From Rhodosporidiobolus odoratus (lineage: Eukaryota > Basidiomycota > Microbotryomycetes > Sporidiobolales > Sporidiobolaceae): a stretch of 64,000 nt of DNA. Of the stretch, positions 23,137 to 35,211 are shown in pieces; the stretch's first letter is position 1, and the number at the start of each line of letters is the position of its first letter. The DNA is taken from positions 124,001 through 188,000 of the forward strand of contig JAOANU010000016.1 in the NCBI GenBank assembly GCA_034387635.1. Reading direction: 5' to 3'. The position numbers were made by a program, and so were the translations under genes. The notes under the pieces were generated by a model that saw nothing but the letters and a program-made list of their open reading frames with translations, did no database searches and was not told the origin of the DNA.

Positions 23137-25143
23137 CTGGGGTTCTGATGGGTTGGTGAGGGTCTCGTACAGGCTGTCATTGGAGTTTTGTACCGCTTGC
23201 TCTGGATCGGTGTTGAGAGAGTGGGTCAATTGGCCGCCGCGCTGGTATCTGAAGAGAGACGACTTTCGCGCCCGATAAGATCGAGAGCGGGGCAGAGCTT
23301 CTGCCCAAGGTGTCGTATAGAGTCTGTCCTGCGAGCGTTGGGTGCGGACGGAAGGGACGCGGCTTACGGCAAGTCGACCTAGTCAAGCAAGCAAGTCGCA
23401 ATTGCCAGAAGAAACGCTCGAGCGCCAGGTCAGCCATCGCCCAGTCTTGATTTTGTCTTCTCCAATAGCATGGAAGCTTCATACGCCTCTGTCTTGATCG
23501 TGGCGTGAACCAAGGCGGAGGTGCGACGTTACGATGTCGCCAGAGTAAAGAGCATTTCCAGCTTGTTTTGACCTTCTCAGTTCAGGCGGTCAGGTTGCGC
23601 GGCTTGTGCTTTCCCCGATGGTTCCTGTACATAATAGGACGCCTGTGCTCATACCTACGTACACTTGGTTCCATTCTGAGTGCCGCGGGTGCGGGATCTG
23701 GAAACCAGTAAAGAGCCTGAAGGAAAGCCTCGATGAAAACAAGAGAGCAGTGCCATTGCCTTGTCTGCAACGGCGAGCGCCATGCCAAGGCAGACCCATA
23801 GTGAGTCGAATTTGTTCCGGCAGTAGCACGGCCAGGCTTCACAGCTGTAGGGTGGATGGCAACAGGCACCTCAAGGCGGAAGAGAGTGACAAAAAAGTTC
23901 GGCTGGCTATATCTACGACAAAGGTGGCGGCTCTTCCGAGCTCCAGCTTCAGTATTTTCGCGGTTCCTGGTGAGATAGGTAGCAAGCCAGTCTTGATTAG
24001 ACACCGCCCGACGACATGTCACCACCCCCGCTGCACCGGCCACTTTGTCGTTGCAAGCCGCAACAGCAAGGCTCCTCGAGGTTGTACCGAACGCGCTGCA
24101 TGGGGCACCGGTGATACCTCTGGCTCAAGACGCGATCCTTGATACTTGAAAGCCGGGACTTGCTGTCAAGACTGGAGAAGCATACCGACGGAGATGGAGC
24201 ACTAAGCTCAAGTTTGTAGCAGAGCGAAGGCTGCGAAGCAGGCTGCTCGATTTTACACGTGCCGAATCAGTGGCGGCGTGCAAGTGAGCAATATTACATG
24301 GTGTGGCAGTTTGGGAGGGGGTCGAAGAGATAGCGAGGTAAGAAAAGAGAAGGCGTGTCAGATTGCTCGGAGCCCTCCATTACGGGGCCTTGGGACCAAT
24401 CTACGGCGCACTTCTGACCATCTAGCAACTAAATGCAACCGAGGTTGGTCCGTTATCAAGTTAGCAAAGCAAGCATAGTGATTTTGGGACGACTTGCTCA
24501 GCTAGAGCAAGTCGCATCGTAGTGCCAGCCAACGGACTAGAGCCGCGCCACTCGTGCATCCATGACCGTTCGTCAGCACTAGCCAGATCATAGAGACGGG
24601 ACGGAGCAGCGTGTGCCTCTGCAGCGTGCCCACCGTTACCACAAGAATCCGATTTCCACCAGGCTAACACGCCGAGTTCCCTTCGGGCTGCTGCAGTCTC
24701 GCTGCGCAGTTGGCGCTCAAAGCGATGTATCGAGCGGACGACTGACAGCTATGGCTGTCGCGAGCCCTCAGAATCCAGTCGAGGTGGGTTGGCGAGGGAA
24801 TCTTGCCAATATGCAACATGACGGCGAGCTTGCGGCGGGTCGAAGGAGGGAGCGCTTGTGAAGGTGTAGGCTATAACCTCGATAACTGGGCAAATTAGCC
24901 ATGGCGAGCGAAGTTCGGGCTGCGCAAACCAGGTGGTCAATGACGACGGGAAAGAGAAGGAGGAAGTGGGACGATCTGTGACGGCTTGTGAGCGTGTCTG
25001 AGTGGCTTGTGCAATGTTCACGAGCTGTGCATCCGTCTGCGAGGAAGCTGCGTACTGTTGAAGTCAACCTTGTTCGTACTTTCGAGACGAAGTTCAGAGT
25101 CGACGCGACTTGCCTTTTCAACACTCACGTTCCATGCTTAAAT
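23137..25143. other. 2 kb stretch without a supported gene
   Basis: This is the longest gene-free stretch in the window. Open frames of up to about 180 codons occur on both strands, but none has a domain, a plausible splice pattern or coding-like composition. Base composition is closer to even than in flanking genes. I found no tRNA-like clover leaf, terminal repeat or transposase motif. Part of it must be the ERCC1 3' region and the Elg1 promoter. It may be an old degraded element or an unknown non-coding transcript. Confidence 0.45.
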
Positions 25144-28100
25144 ATGGCTCTAGAAAGCCACAAGAAGGTCTATAGCATATTCCGGTCCCGCCCTCAAGCC
25201 GCACCACCGCCTTCTGCAGCCAAGCAACTTTCATCTCCATCAAGCGAACCTCCTTCTCAACTTGCCGCAGACACCGCACAAGAACGCGTCGAGCCACCTC
25301 AGCAAGCTCCGACATCGAGTGCTGCACCGGCGAAGGCCGCGAAGAAGCTCGTTCGGACAGTATCCGCCTCTTCACGCGCGACCACCCCCACTAACTCTAT
25401 CATCTTGAGCGACGGCGACGATTCTGATGGTTCGAGCTCCATATCAGGCAGCGCGATCGGGAAGAAGGGAAAGAGAACCCTGAAACAGGCGGGCGGCAAG
25501 AGGAAAAAGGCCGTGGTCGCCGACTCGGAGGAAGAAAAAGACGACGAGGAAGAATTGGTCTTTGTCGAGGCGAGCACCAGCGGGAAAGGCCCGAAGAAGG
25601 CAGTCAAGAGGGAAAACAAGGATAAGAGTATGCAGGAGGTGGCCACGCCGAAGAAGAAGGGGAGGAAGAAGACCGTCGCCGGGGCAAAGGAACCTGGTGG
25701 GACTATCGACCTTACCCTCTCCCCGGCCCGGCCTTCAGGGTCTGGCTTCGCGCCTCTGTCCGAGACTTACAAGAAGGAAAGGGAACGAAGAAAAGCCTAC
25801 GAGCCGGTGGAAGCGCCGTGGCCTACGGCAGAGCAGCATGGGAACTGGATCGTCAGAAGGGAGGGACCGACGGCGACACAGGTCTGGCGGGAGTCGCTTC
25901 CGGAGCGGTCAAAGATCGTCGGCAAAGGGAAAGGTCGCGAAACCGATGAGGACTTCCTTGGCGCTTATGCGGCCAACCTCGACTTCCCCTCCCTTTCTTC
26001 CCCCGTCGCTTCAACCTCGACTCGGACTTCGACCGTTCGCTCTGCACATCGTTCCCTCGCCGAAGTCGCCTCTCTCGTGCCCTCCTTTCCCTCACATCCC
26101 TTACTGCATCGCCTCGCAGCCCCGTTCCGATCCTCCTCGCCGCATCCTTCCACGCTTCGAAGGCCAGGCGATAGAGACCGGCCGCCGGATGAGCAACTCT
26201 GGACGATCAAGTATGGCCCAAAGAAGGCGGAGGAAGTCCTGGGCGAAGTGAGCGGGGCGAGTGCGATGCATCTTAAGGAATGGTTGGAAGAGCTGAAAGT
26301 GCAGGCTGGTCCGTCACGCTTCCTCTCCATTGTTCTCGCACCCACAATCACGGTCGGTGCATCCTCATCTCGTGTTTCTCTACAGAGGGAATCGGCGGAT
26401 CGCCAAAGAAGCGCCGACGGCCCATAAATCGGGGCGTCACAAAACCAAAAAAGAAGAAGAAGAAACGCCCACTCGATGACTTTCTCGCTTCGTCCGATGA
26501 CGAAGAAAATGACACAGGTGCCGCTGCTGCATCCGCCTACTACGACCTCGACGACTACATCTCCTCCGACGAGGACGCCGCTCCTTCCTCTTCCCACCGC
26601 ACGAATTCGATATCCGTTTCCCCCTCTCTCACCAACCTTCTCCTTTTGCATGGCCCTCACGGAAGCGGGAAAACTTCTTCCGTTCACGCCGTTGCACAAG
26701 AATTGGGATATGAGGTATTCGAGGTCTACCCTGGGATGGGGAAACGGCGAGCTCAGGATCTGGAGCGCTATGTTGGGGATGTGGGGAAGAATCATATCAT
26801 GCGCGCGAGCCCCAAGAAGAAGGGTGGGACGGTAGATTTGTACAGCTTGTTTGCTAAGCAGGGGAAGGGTGATGGGAAGAAGGAGGACAAGGGAAAGGGG
26901 AAGGAGAAAGCGCATGGAGACGAAGATTTAGCGCCAAAGGATGTAGCGCCAACCCCGGCGCAGAGCTTGATACTCATCGATGAAGTAGATGTGCTGTATG
27001 CCAAGGAGGATGATTTCTGGCAAGGTGCGTCGAAATCTCTGCTCCCTGTTCTATGCGATTTCTGCCTTCCTGCATCTCTCCGTACTAACAGCCACTTCAC
27101 AACTCGTCTACAGGCGTCGTGGCGCTCGCGAAAGACTCTCGAAGACCAATAGTCATGACCTGCACAGGTCCGCTAGGGTTTTCTTCTCCTCCCGTGCTAA
27201 CCTCCGCTAATCCTCGTTGCCGCAGACCACTCCCTCATCCCCTTCGCCGACCTCGGCCTGCAAGAGATCATCCTTTCCTCCCACCTTGTGCCACAAAAGT
27301 ACCTCGAGTTTGCCGCCCCCTCCCCCTCCCTTGCCGTACCCTACTTGGGTCTGTTAGCCTTGCACGAAGGCCACCTCATCGACTCCCTCACCCTCTCCGC
27401 CCTTTACGACCGCTCTTCCTCTCGACCTTACCCGCCTTACCTCGCGCAAAAACAGCCGGGCGATCGACCCATCCCTCATCCGCTCAGTGGGGCGCCGTTG
27501 CCGAGTAGGGATTTGAGGAAGGCGGCGATGCAGTTGCAGTTTGAGGGGCAGCGGAGGGGGATGAGAGGGGAAGAATCGGGAGAGGGGAACGAGGGAATGG
27601 CGAGATGGTGTGTTGACGGGGTGCGAGTACTGAAAAGGGAAGAGGAAGAGGGAGAAGAGCCGGAGCAGGGCTCGAACGGTGCCCAGCTGAGGGCAGGAGT
27701 GTCAAGCATGCAGAATGGGGAAGAACAGAATGAACTGAAGCGGCTGGAAACGGTGGTGGGGGCTACGGAAGTCCTGAGCGCGACGGATGCGCTCGTCGAA
27801 CGGAGAAATAGGACGAAGCTGGAGGTACGGTCTCACCTCCTCCCCCTTGTTTCCCATCCTCACCTTTTCAGACGCTCACACACTATCACGCAGGACGACG
27901 ACTCGGGACGGTTCACAACCCCCGCCGACGCGGAACTCACCTTCCCCATCCTCGAGCCGATCGTCGAGGACGACAAGCGGACCATGCTACCTTTCATCGG
28001 AGCCGAGCCTGAAATATCGTCGGAGATGAGGAGATTGGCCAAGGCACTATGGAAGGAGAGCCTCAAGTTCGGCGAGATCGAAGACGAGGCATTGGAGGAG

Positions 28101-28681
28101 AAACGGTAGGTTTTTCGCTATCCTTCCCCTCACGATTTCCCCTTTTCCCCTCTCAGCGCGTTCAGTGATTAGTACCTGACCACACACTCACTCACTCGTC
28201 TATACTCCCGCTCTTGGGCAGCTCCCAATTCTCTTTCCAACTTTTCCAACTCACCGCCGCGCAAGGGTCCGACCACTCTCTGATACACCCACCTTGGGCA
28301 CCTGCGTTCCCTCATCCCGTCGCCACCACCCTCTACCGACCCTTCCTGCGTCACATGACTCTCTGCGACGATGCCTGGGTAGCTTTTGCCGGCGACGGCG
28401 AGCATGACGAGCGAGAAGAGAGCGCTGGACGCGTCGGGGTGACGATGGGGGGAGGGGGTGGGGTGAGTGCCAAAACGAGGAGGAGTACAAGACACAAGAA
28501 GGAGAAGGTTTACAGGAGAAAGCTGCCGTGGCAGAGTCAGGAGGAGGCCGAGTGGTTGAGGGGCAGTGGGTTCCCGGGGATGGAGGAGGAGGACAGGGTG
28601 GTTGTGGATGAGAACGAGAGGGGGCCAGCAGAGAGCGGTCGATGGACCTGGCTTGTCCGAGAATCGGTAGAAGGACAGTAG
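25144..28681 (+). CDS. ELG1: Elg1/ATAD5, PCNA-unloading RFC-like subunit
   Basis: Six exons (25144-26308, 26386-27024, 27114-27167, 27226-27824, 27894-28105, 28222-28681) give 1,042 residues. Elg1 replaces Rfc1 in a clamp-loader complex that removes PCNA, including SUMO-PCNA, from DNA. The AAA+ core has LWTIKYGPKKAEEVLG upstream, Walker A GPHGSGKTS at about 478, and Walker B LILIDEVDVL at about 583, followed by RRPIVMTC. The disordered N-terminus contains VYSIF near residue 9, which could be a PCNA-binding element, and three SUMO-interaction-like motifs: SIILSDGDD (85-93), EEELVFVE (135-142) and TIDLTLSP (187-194). The C-terminal part is helical as in clamp-loader collars and ends with a basic, Gly-rich segment. 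The first donor is GTCCGT. The ATG was chosen because VYSIF follows at once; an upstream in-frame extension lacks support. Confidence 0.9.
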
Positions 28682-28946
28682 CTTGACCCCCGGTTGGCAA
28701 AGTCAGCTTGACGGGTTCTTTCTGTTTCCTCTCTCTCGCTCTTTCTGCGAAACGCACTCGTATGCTTCGAGACAAGAGGCAGAACTGGAGAGTGAATATT
28801 GTACTCTACAGCAAACAACAAGGTACGGCAAAGACGAGGGCACGGCAGATAGGGACGGCGGGAGAGAAATATAGGGTCACCGCGAGAGGGAGCGAAGGGT
28901 ATCTTCCTGCCAGCGTACGAACAAACGGAAAAAACTTTAGTGACGA

Positions 28947-31900
28947 TCATCGCCCACACAAGCTGCCGCCCTGTACAGCCCTCCACGCGTGCCACAAGAG
29001 AGCCCGAAGAGAGCTGAATCGAGCGGCAGAAGAAAGTTGAGAAAAGCAAAAACGCACCACCCCAATCCTCCTCCGATGCCCGACCCCCTGCCCTTGTGCC
29101 GTATTGTAATGAGTCAACAGCTTGACCAACCCACTCTGTAACACTCTTGGCTGGACTCGAGAATACTGTTGTTGTTTTAAGGAGGGGTCTAGGTAATCGG
29201 TTATGTTGGGGGCGGTGAGGAGGGTGAGAGTCTGGTATACGCGAGTCGAGGAGTTAGTGTATGGCACGGGTGTAATCCGGCAAGGCAGGCGAAGAAGCCA
29301 GAGGCGAAAGAAATGGGGAAAAAAAAGAGGTCCAACAACGCACCTGATTCAATTCAGCCACAACATCCCTCAACCCTTCATGTCCCATACTTTCCACGTA
29401 CCCGACGAGCCATTTCACGTCTCGGGCGAGGTAGGCGAGTCCAGCGTCGCTCATTTGGGCGGGGTCCCGGTCGGTCAGGTAAGACTGTGTGGCGAACGTG
29501 ATATGATGCCGAGGTAGTGGGTAGAGAGGGTCAAGAAGGAGGAGGGGCGAGTCAGCTGAGCTTTTGGAAGAGACGGGAGCGACAGAGCTTCGTAGAGACG
29601 GGAGAGGGAGGGGCGGGCGGAAAGGAAAAAAAAAAAAGGCCGCAGGGGAAGAACCGCTGGGCGAAGAAGGACGAGAACCAAGGGGACAAGCGAAAAAAAA
29701 GCAACGCACCTGCAAAACCATGGCACAATGCCTCAACGCCCCTCTCCACACATAATCTTTTGCAAATTCAGGCAAAGCAATCAAGACGCTCATCATGACG
29801 GTACTCAAGAAATCGATCAAATCCTGCAAATACCCACTCGGTTCCGGCGATGTTGTTCCTCCTCCGGCTCCAGCACCAACATTTCGAGGCGGCGTGGGAG
29901 GTTGAGTCGCGGTCCAAGGGTATTCGGCTTCTTCGAAGAAGGAATCCATTTTCTGAGAGATGTTGGCGATGATTCGATCTTGGGTTTGGGTTAGGGTTTC
30001 TTGAAAGGAGGCGAGCGAGTCGAGGTGGATCGTCCCGCCGCGCTGCGTTGCTCTATGTACGTACGTAATACGGTTATAGTGAAAAGTAGAAAGACGCATC
30101 AGCGTCCAATGAACCCGCAAACACTGCGTTTCGATGAAGAGGCAGTTTGACGCACCGCAGGGTCACCAACAACTCCTCCAAGTCAGAACACGCCGTCTGG
30201 AAGAACAAGACATTGACGACAATCTGAGCCAACTGGGACAAGTTGTTGATCATGGTAAGTCGACGCTGGATGTTCTCGCTAACTTGCTTGATGAGGAGAT
30301 TATCGAGAGCCTGCAGTACAGAGAGAGGCAAGTGTGAGTACCGCAACATTCGGGCAGAGCGCCGATGGTGTGCTCGCCTTAGTATCGAGAGGCGACGGGA
30401 GTAGGTAGGAAGGGGGCGGAAAGGTTAAGCGTACCTTCCGCAAAACATCGTCAATATCCCTATGATGTTCCGCAAACCCTTCACTGAATTGGTAGTACTG
30501 TTCCGTAAAGCTCCGAATATCGATACAACACAGCGGGTAAGTCTGCGAGAAGGGCAGAGCGAGGGGGAAAGCCGGCCTGCAGAGTGCGGCATTTTTCGAC
30601 GGCGTATCGGAAGCGATATTGTTAGAGTCTTCCCGTACTACAGGCAGGAGCCGCCGCGGGGACGGCTCTTAGCTGTACAAAAGGGGAAACGACTGTGGCA
30701 AGAAAGACGCACCCTCCCAGTCCAGGAGCGCTCCACTCCCCTTCACTCGGTAACCAACTGACGCTGATCACCTTCTCAAACTCTTCAGCATCATGGACCA
30801 TCATCGGTTGGTGATCGTCGTCCAAGACGATCTGGACGCGTAGAAAGCGGCGGTTCAGTGATATAACAGGTCAGCAAGCAGGAGGACAAGGAGGGAAATA
30901 TCAGCGGCGTGGAAAATCAAGAAGCAAGGCGCACCTGCTCAAAGTCGCCGCTAAACTTGCGCTGGAGGAGTTGCGAGTATCGTTCGAACAAAGTGAGAAG
31001 GAGGTTGTTGAGTTGATTGACTGAGTATCCGTAACCCTAAGCTCATCACCGAGGCCAGTTGGACCAAACTCATCAGTACTTGTCGGTGGCAGCGGCTATA
31101 GCAAGCAAGCCGAGAAGGAAAAGGACAAGGAAGAGGGCCCGTAGGTACGCACCTCCAAAGTCTGCACAAACGTCAAAACCTTAAACTTAGTCCCCAAGAA
31201 TACCTGAGGATCCTCCTCGCCCCCTAATCCCTCATCCACAATCCTAACAACTCTCTCACACATCTCGTCCCACAAATCCTCTACGTCTTGTTCGGATCTA
31301 AACGAGTTGGTAGTCCGAAGGACATGGGATTCGATGAGGAAGAATCCGACGATTTCTTCGAGGAGGGTGGTCAGGGAGGGCAGGCTGAATGGGGAGAGGG
31401 AGTGGGTCGTGGAGAGGAGGAGACCGGCTTGGGCCTGTTACAGGAAGACGGGAGGAGGTAGAGAGTAAGCATCTGTTGCGCTGCTTGATTAGGTGCCATG
31501 TCGAGTCCTGGTACAATCGAGTGCAGCTCTGTTTGAGATGGGCAAGGAAGAGCGTGCATCATGCGCAAGCCCCGCCATAGGGACCAATCACACAAGACCC
31601 GAAGAGAACGTTACGCACGCGTCGATCCGCCTGATAGCTCAACTGCAATTCCTCCCTCGCATCCAGCGCGTCATAGATATGGATGCATGTGTATAGAGGC
31701 TTGAAATCGATTTTGACGGTGTCATTGTCCAGGACGTTGTCTGCTCAGTCAGAAAGAGCGGCGAGGACGATGAAGGGAGATATCGATCAGCCGACTGTGT
31801 CAGGGTAGCTAGGTCACGCCCGAAGAAGGGGCAGGGGGAGGGGGAAAGAAGAGAAGAGAGGGAGGCGGAAAGGGGCTGGACAAAGCGACAGAAACAGAGA

Positions 31901-33090
31901 GAGCGAGAGAACTGACACTCGTGCCTCTCACTAACCCCCAACTCGACCGGTCCATTGATCTTACTCAACCCCATGCTCGGTTCCTTCCTCTTTCTCGCGT
32001 TCCACCGTCTGCCCCTCATCTCCATCGCCTCCAACGCCCCTTTCCCAACTCCCCGACTCGCCTCCCTCGCCTCATACATCCACGCCTTGAGCGCCCTCGT
32101 CACCTCCCCCTGAACATGATTCCTCGTCTCTGGCACACTCGCCAACATGAGCGAAGCAAACGGGAAATGAAGGACGGGTTTCAAGTGAGTGTGTTGCAAG
32201 TCTTCGAGTTGTCGCAGGGCAGAGTAGAATTTGGCATTTTGGATGAGGGAGGCAACTTTGGAACTGATGTCGAGCACGCGGAGGCAGGCTTGGAGCGTGT
32301 CGATGGCTTCGTCAATGTTTTGACCTACTCGGCGGGCTTCGAGGAGGGCTTTTTTCTGGGTAGAATTGTACGAGATTGCGGATCGTATTGACGAGATCAG
32401 AAGGAGGGCGAGGCCAAGGTGATGGATCGAATATGCGCACAGGTGAGTACGAGTCCGTTCATCTGTAAAGCGGGGGTAAGGTGCCAAGGAGAGGCAAGAT
32501 GCGCGCACCTTCTCCGCCACGCCTCCTCCACTTTTCTGTACCTCGTCGTTGAGCTCGACGACCCGATGCTTGAGACTGACGGTCCCCTGTCGGACGCGCA
32601 GAAGCGCAGAGACGGAGGCAACAAAGTCCTGCGAGGCGGCGCGGTCGTTGTGCAAGGAATTTGGCGGAGGGAAGGGACAAAAAGAAGGACAAGAGACTCG
32701 GGTAAGCCACAAAGCACGCTGATGCTGTGGAGCCTCGATGGGACAGCATGTAGAGAGAGGGGGGGAGACGGACCTGGTAGTTTCTGGCGCAGACGGCTTG
32801 GATTTCCTTTTCCTTGTCGGCGACAAAGGCCTTCAACGCTCGAAGGTAGGCATCTTGCTGCCTCGAGCGATGGATGTTGACCCTGTTCCGGAGGGCAAGG
32901 AGAGTCAGTACAGGGGAGGGGGGGAGGTGGGGAGGGAGAGAGGGAGAGAGGTAGAGACTTGCAAGATGGGACCGAGTTGATCAATGTCACCCTGACCGGT
33001 TGACGAGAGGGACGAGTAGAGGAAGAGCTGCTGTAGCTGTGACTGGATCTCTTGCTGGTTAAACTTGATGCGACGAGACTTTGACGACAT
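28947..33090 (-). CDS. SEC15: Exocyst complex subunit Sec15
   Basis: Thirteen exons (33090-32959, 32857-32774, 32628-32509, 32355-31917, 31740-31619, 31434-31153, 31036-30935, 30831-30713, 30576-30435, 30310-30156, 30052-29710, 29484-29344, 29231-28947) give about 821 residues. Sec15 is the exocyst subunit that binds the Rab GTPase Sec4 and tethers secretory vesicles to the plasma membrane. Family features include QDAYLRALKAFVADKEKEIQ near the start, a coiled region with LLRVRQGTVSLKHRVVEL, LYTCIHIYDALDAREEL, LPFSQTYPLCCIDIRSF, and the C-terminal LTAPNITDYLDPSLKQQQYSRV. The stop is least certain: the sequence after HRRRIGVV does not look like Sec15, and a GTGCGT donor there may hide another short exon. 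An in-frame ATG 14 codons upstream (33132) is an alternative start. Confidence 0.9.
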
Positions 33091-33341
33091 GGTCGAGGAC
33101 GACCGAGTGGAGTGGGGTTTGACAAATTTCAAGCGAGGGAGCGCGCTGAGGCCTCAAGATGCCGGGCTAGGGGGTGCAGTAGTGCGTGGTCGTGTGGTTG
33201 TATGGTTGTATGGGGAATTACAGTATTTGTAACGAGGTGGAGCCGCTTCTTGGAGGTGTTTGATCTCTTCGAATTGTTTGCCTCGACCTCATCTTACTGA
33301 TACTCTCGCATAAACACGCTCAGCACCCCCTTCAAGAGGGC
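33091..33341. promoter_or_regulatory. Divergent promoter between SEC15 and the KEN-box gene
   Basis: Only 251 bases separate the two start codons, so both promoters and 5' leaders share this stretch. It contains a short repeat of GTTGTATG near 33197-33211. No specific factor site is claimed. Confidence 0.5.
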
Positions 33342-34493
33342 ATGTCCACCCGCCCTACCTCGCGCAAACCTCTCCAGCCTCTCCCGCTCGAACCCTTTAC
33401 CCACCTCGACTCCCCCGCGCCCTCATCCTCCCCCAAGAAACGCCTACAACCACGCGACCGAATGCCTCTGTTACCCTCTCCCTTCGCGTCCACCTCCTCG
33501 AGAAGCCCAGTAGGACCCCTCGCAACCCTCTACGAAGCCCCGCGCCTGCAACTCAGTCCTCCTCAGAGGGAACGCGTCGTCAATCCAAGTCCCCGCAGCA
33601 TGCTCGACAGGGACGAGCAAGAGACTGTCGCATGCGACGAGATGCCTCACTCGAGTCCCAGGAGGCTACTCGACTCGTTCTTGAAGGCAGACCCGAGATC
33701 CAGCCCGTCGCTCGTCGCCAGTCCAGCAAAGTCGTCGCGGGCCAGCTTGCCGCCACCCTCACCCAGACGCACCCTGTCACCTTTCGTCAGCAGGGCAGAT
33801 GACCAGCAACAGGAAGACGCGACGCCGAGTACGTTCCGCCTCTCTCGTTCGCTGCCAAAAGCCTGCTAACCAAGCGACTTTGTCTTTACAGCCTGGAGTT
33901 TCTACCAAGACGACGGCGACGAACCTTCATCCGCCTCGACCTCAGCAGGACAAGATACACCCATCTCACCCGGCGAGGACGACACCACGCCCACCGACAA
34001 GGAAAACAACCGCCCTCCTCCCCGTCGAAGGCGGTCCACTTCTCTTCTCTCGCAGACCTCGACCGCAACTCTCGCCGCTTCCTCTCCTACCGTCGCGTCT
34101 ACCTCCACCTCCACCTCCACCTCCACCTCCGCCGTCAATTCGTCGAATTCCTCTCCCGCTCGACCTCCCCCTCTCGCCTTTCTCCCTCCCCCCTCCGTAG
34201 CCATGATGGTCGAGCACTCCATCCTCTCGCCTCGCACTCCTCTCGGCGCTTTTACTCCGAGCTTTCCTTCCCTCTTTGACGCAACGACGACGAACCCTGT
34301 CAACGCGTTCGCCGAGTCGGCAGCCACGTCGTTCAGTCCCGTCGTTGCAGCTTCGGAGGAGACGAACCTGGGCGCCGGGGTGTTGCCCGACTACGCGACA
34401 GCACGTGGCGCTGCCGGTGGAGGCAGGAAACGACCGAGCTTGGACCAGGCCGACGGGCCGGACAAGAGGCTCAAGAAGGCGGACGATGTGTGA
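33342..34493 (+). CDS. KEN-box, CDK-site-rich protein of unknown family
   Basis: Two exons (33342-33828, 33892-34493; donor GTACGT and a good branch site GCTAAC before the acceptor) give 362 residues. The protein looks disordered. It has about 17 Ser-Pro or Thr-Pro sites, many followed by basic residues (SSPKK, SPRR, PPSPRR), which fit cyclin-dependent kinase sites. A destruction-box-like RKPLQPLPL lies at residues 8-16, and a KEN box stands in TDKENNRP at 199-201, both typical signals for the anaphase-promoting complex. The C-terminus is basic (KRPSLDQ, KRLKK). A Ser-Thr dipeptide run comes from a CCT-rich trinucleotide stretch near 34100. A cell-cycle-regulated role is inferred from motifs alone; securin, a transcription cofactor or a replication regulator would all fit. 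Confidence 0.7.
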
Positions 34494-35211
34494 ACATGGG
34501 CACTTCGGCAGTTTGGTTTTCTTCTGCTTCTGCTTCTTCTTCTCCTCCTCCTCCTCCTTCGTCTTTCTTCCCTACTCTCCCCACATAGTACGGCTTTAGC
34601 TTAGCGATCTTAGCGCGCGCGTCACTTTAGTATCTTGTAGCAGCTCTTTTCCCATCTTACACGCTTGAACAGCATCTTCTTTTCTTCTTTTCCTCGTACC
34701 CGCGTCTCTTTTAAGCCGACTCTGTACAGCACAAACACCCGGCTGCGGCTTCACTGGTTCGTCCCCACCCCTTCCCTCTGTGTTGTGTCGCGTCGTAGTG
34801 AGTCTCGCGCTGACAAGCCTTCTTATGCTCCCGAAACTACGACAGGCTCCAATTCCCAGCCTTTTGGCTATCTCTACCGCCTGTCGCGGAGGTCGCTTTG
34901 CTCTCCTCTTCTCCTCTCTTCTTGCATCTCTTATCAGCTGTACAGCTAAGGGGTTGATACCGATCGTCGGATCGGAAGACGAGGTGCGCTCCACTTCTCT
35001 TCTTCGAGTTTCGGGAGGCTGATGACTTTCTTCCCCGCTCACGTTGTAGGTCGACTTGTAGCTCAAATTGGTTCTCCTTGACATCCTCGCCGTGCGCATT
35101 CAACGAAGCTCGACCTCGAACAGGTACGCCTCGCGATCCCGACGCTTCTTTTTTTGCTCTCTTATTGCCCTGCCATGTTGACTGATTCCGGCTTCCTCTC
35201 ATAACATAGTC
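34494..35211. other. Intergenic region upstream of the broken BTB gene
   Basis: This stretch holds the 3' end of the KEN-box gene with a pyrimidine-rich tract near 34515-34580 and, to its right, sequence that would have been the promoter of the damaged gene starting near 35212. No supported coding frame was found on either strand. Confidence 0.4.

Noticed and set aside
23582..24142. Overlapping frames of over 150 codons on both strands in the 2 kb gap
   Set aside because: Both strands are open over the same bases, which is common in GC-rich DNA, and neither product shows a domain or repeat.
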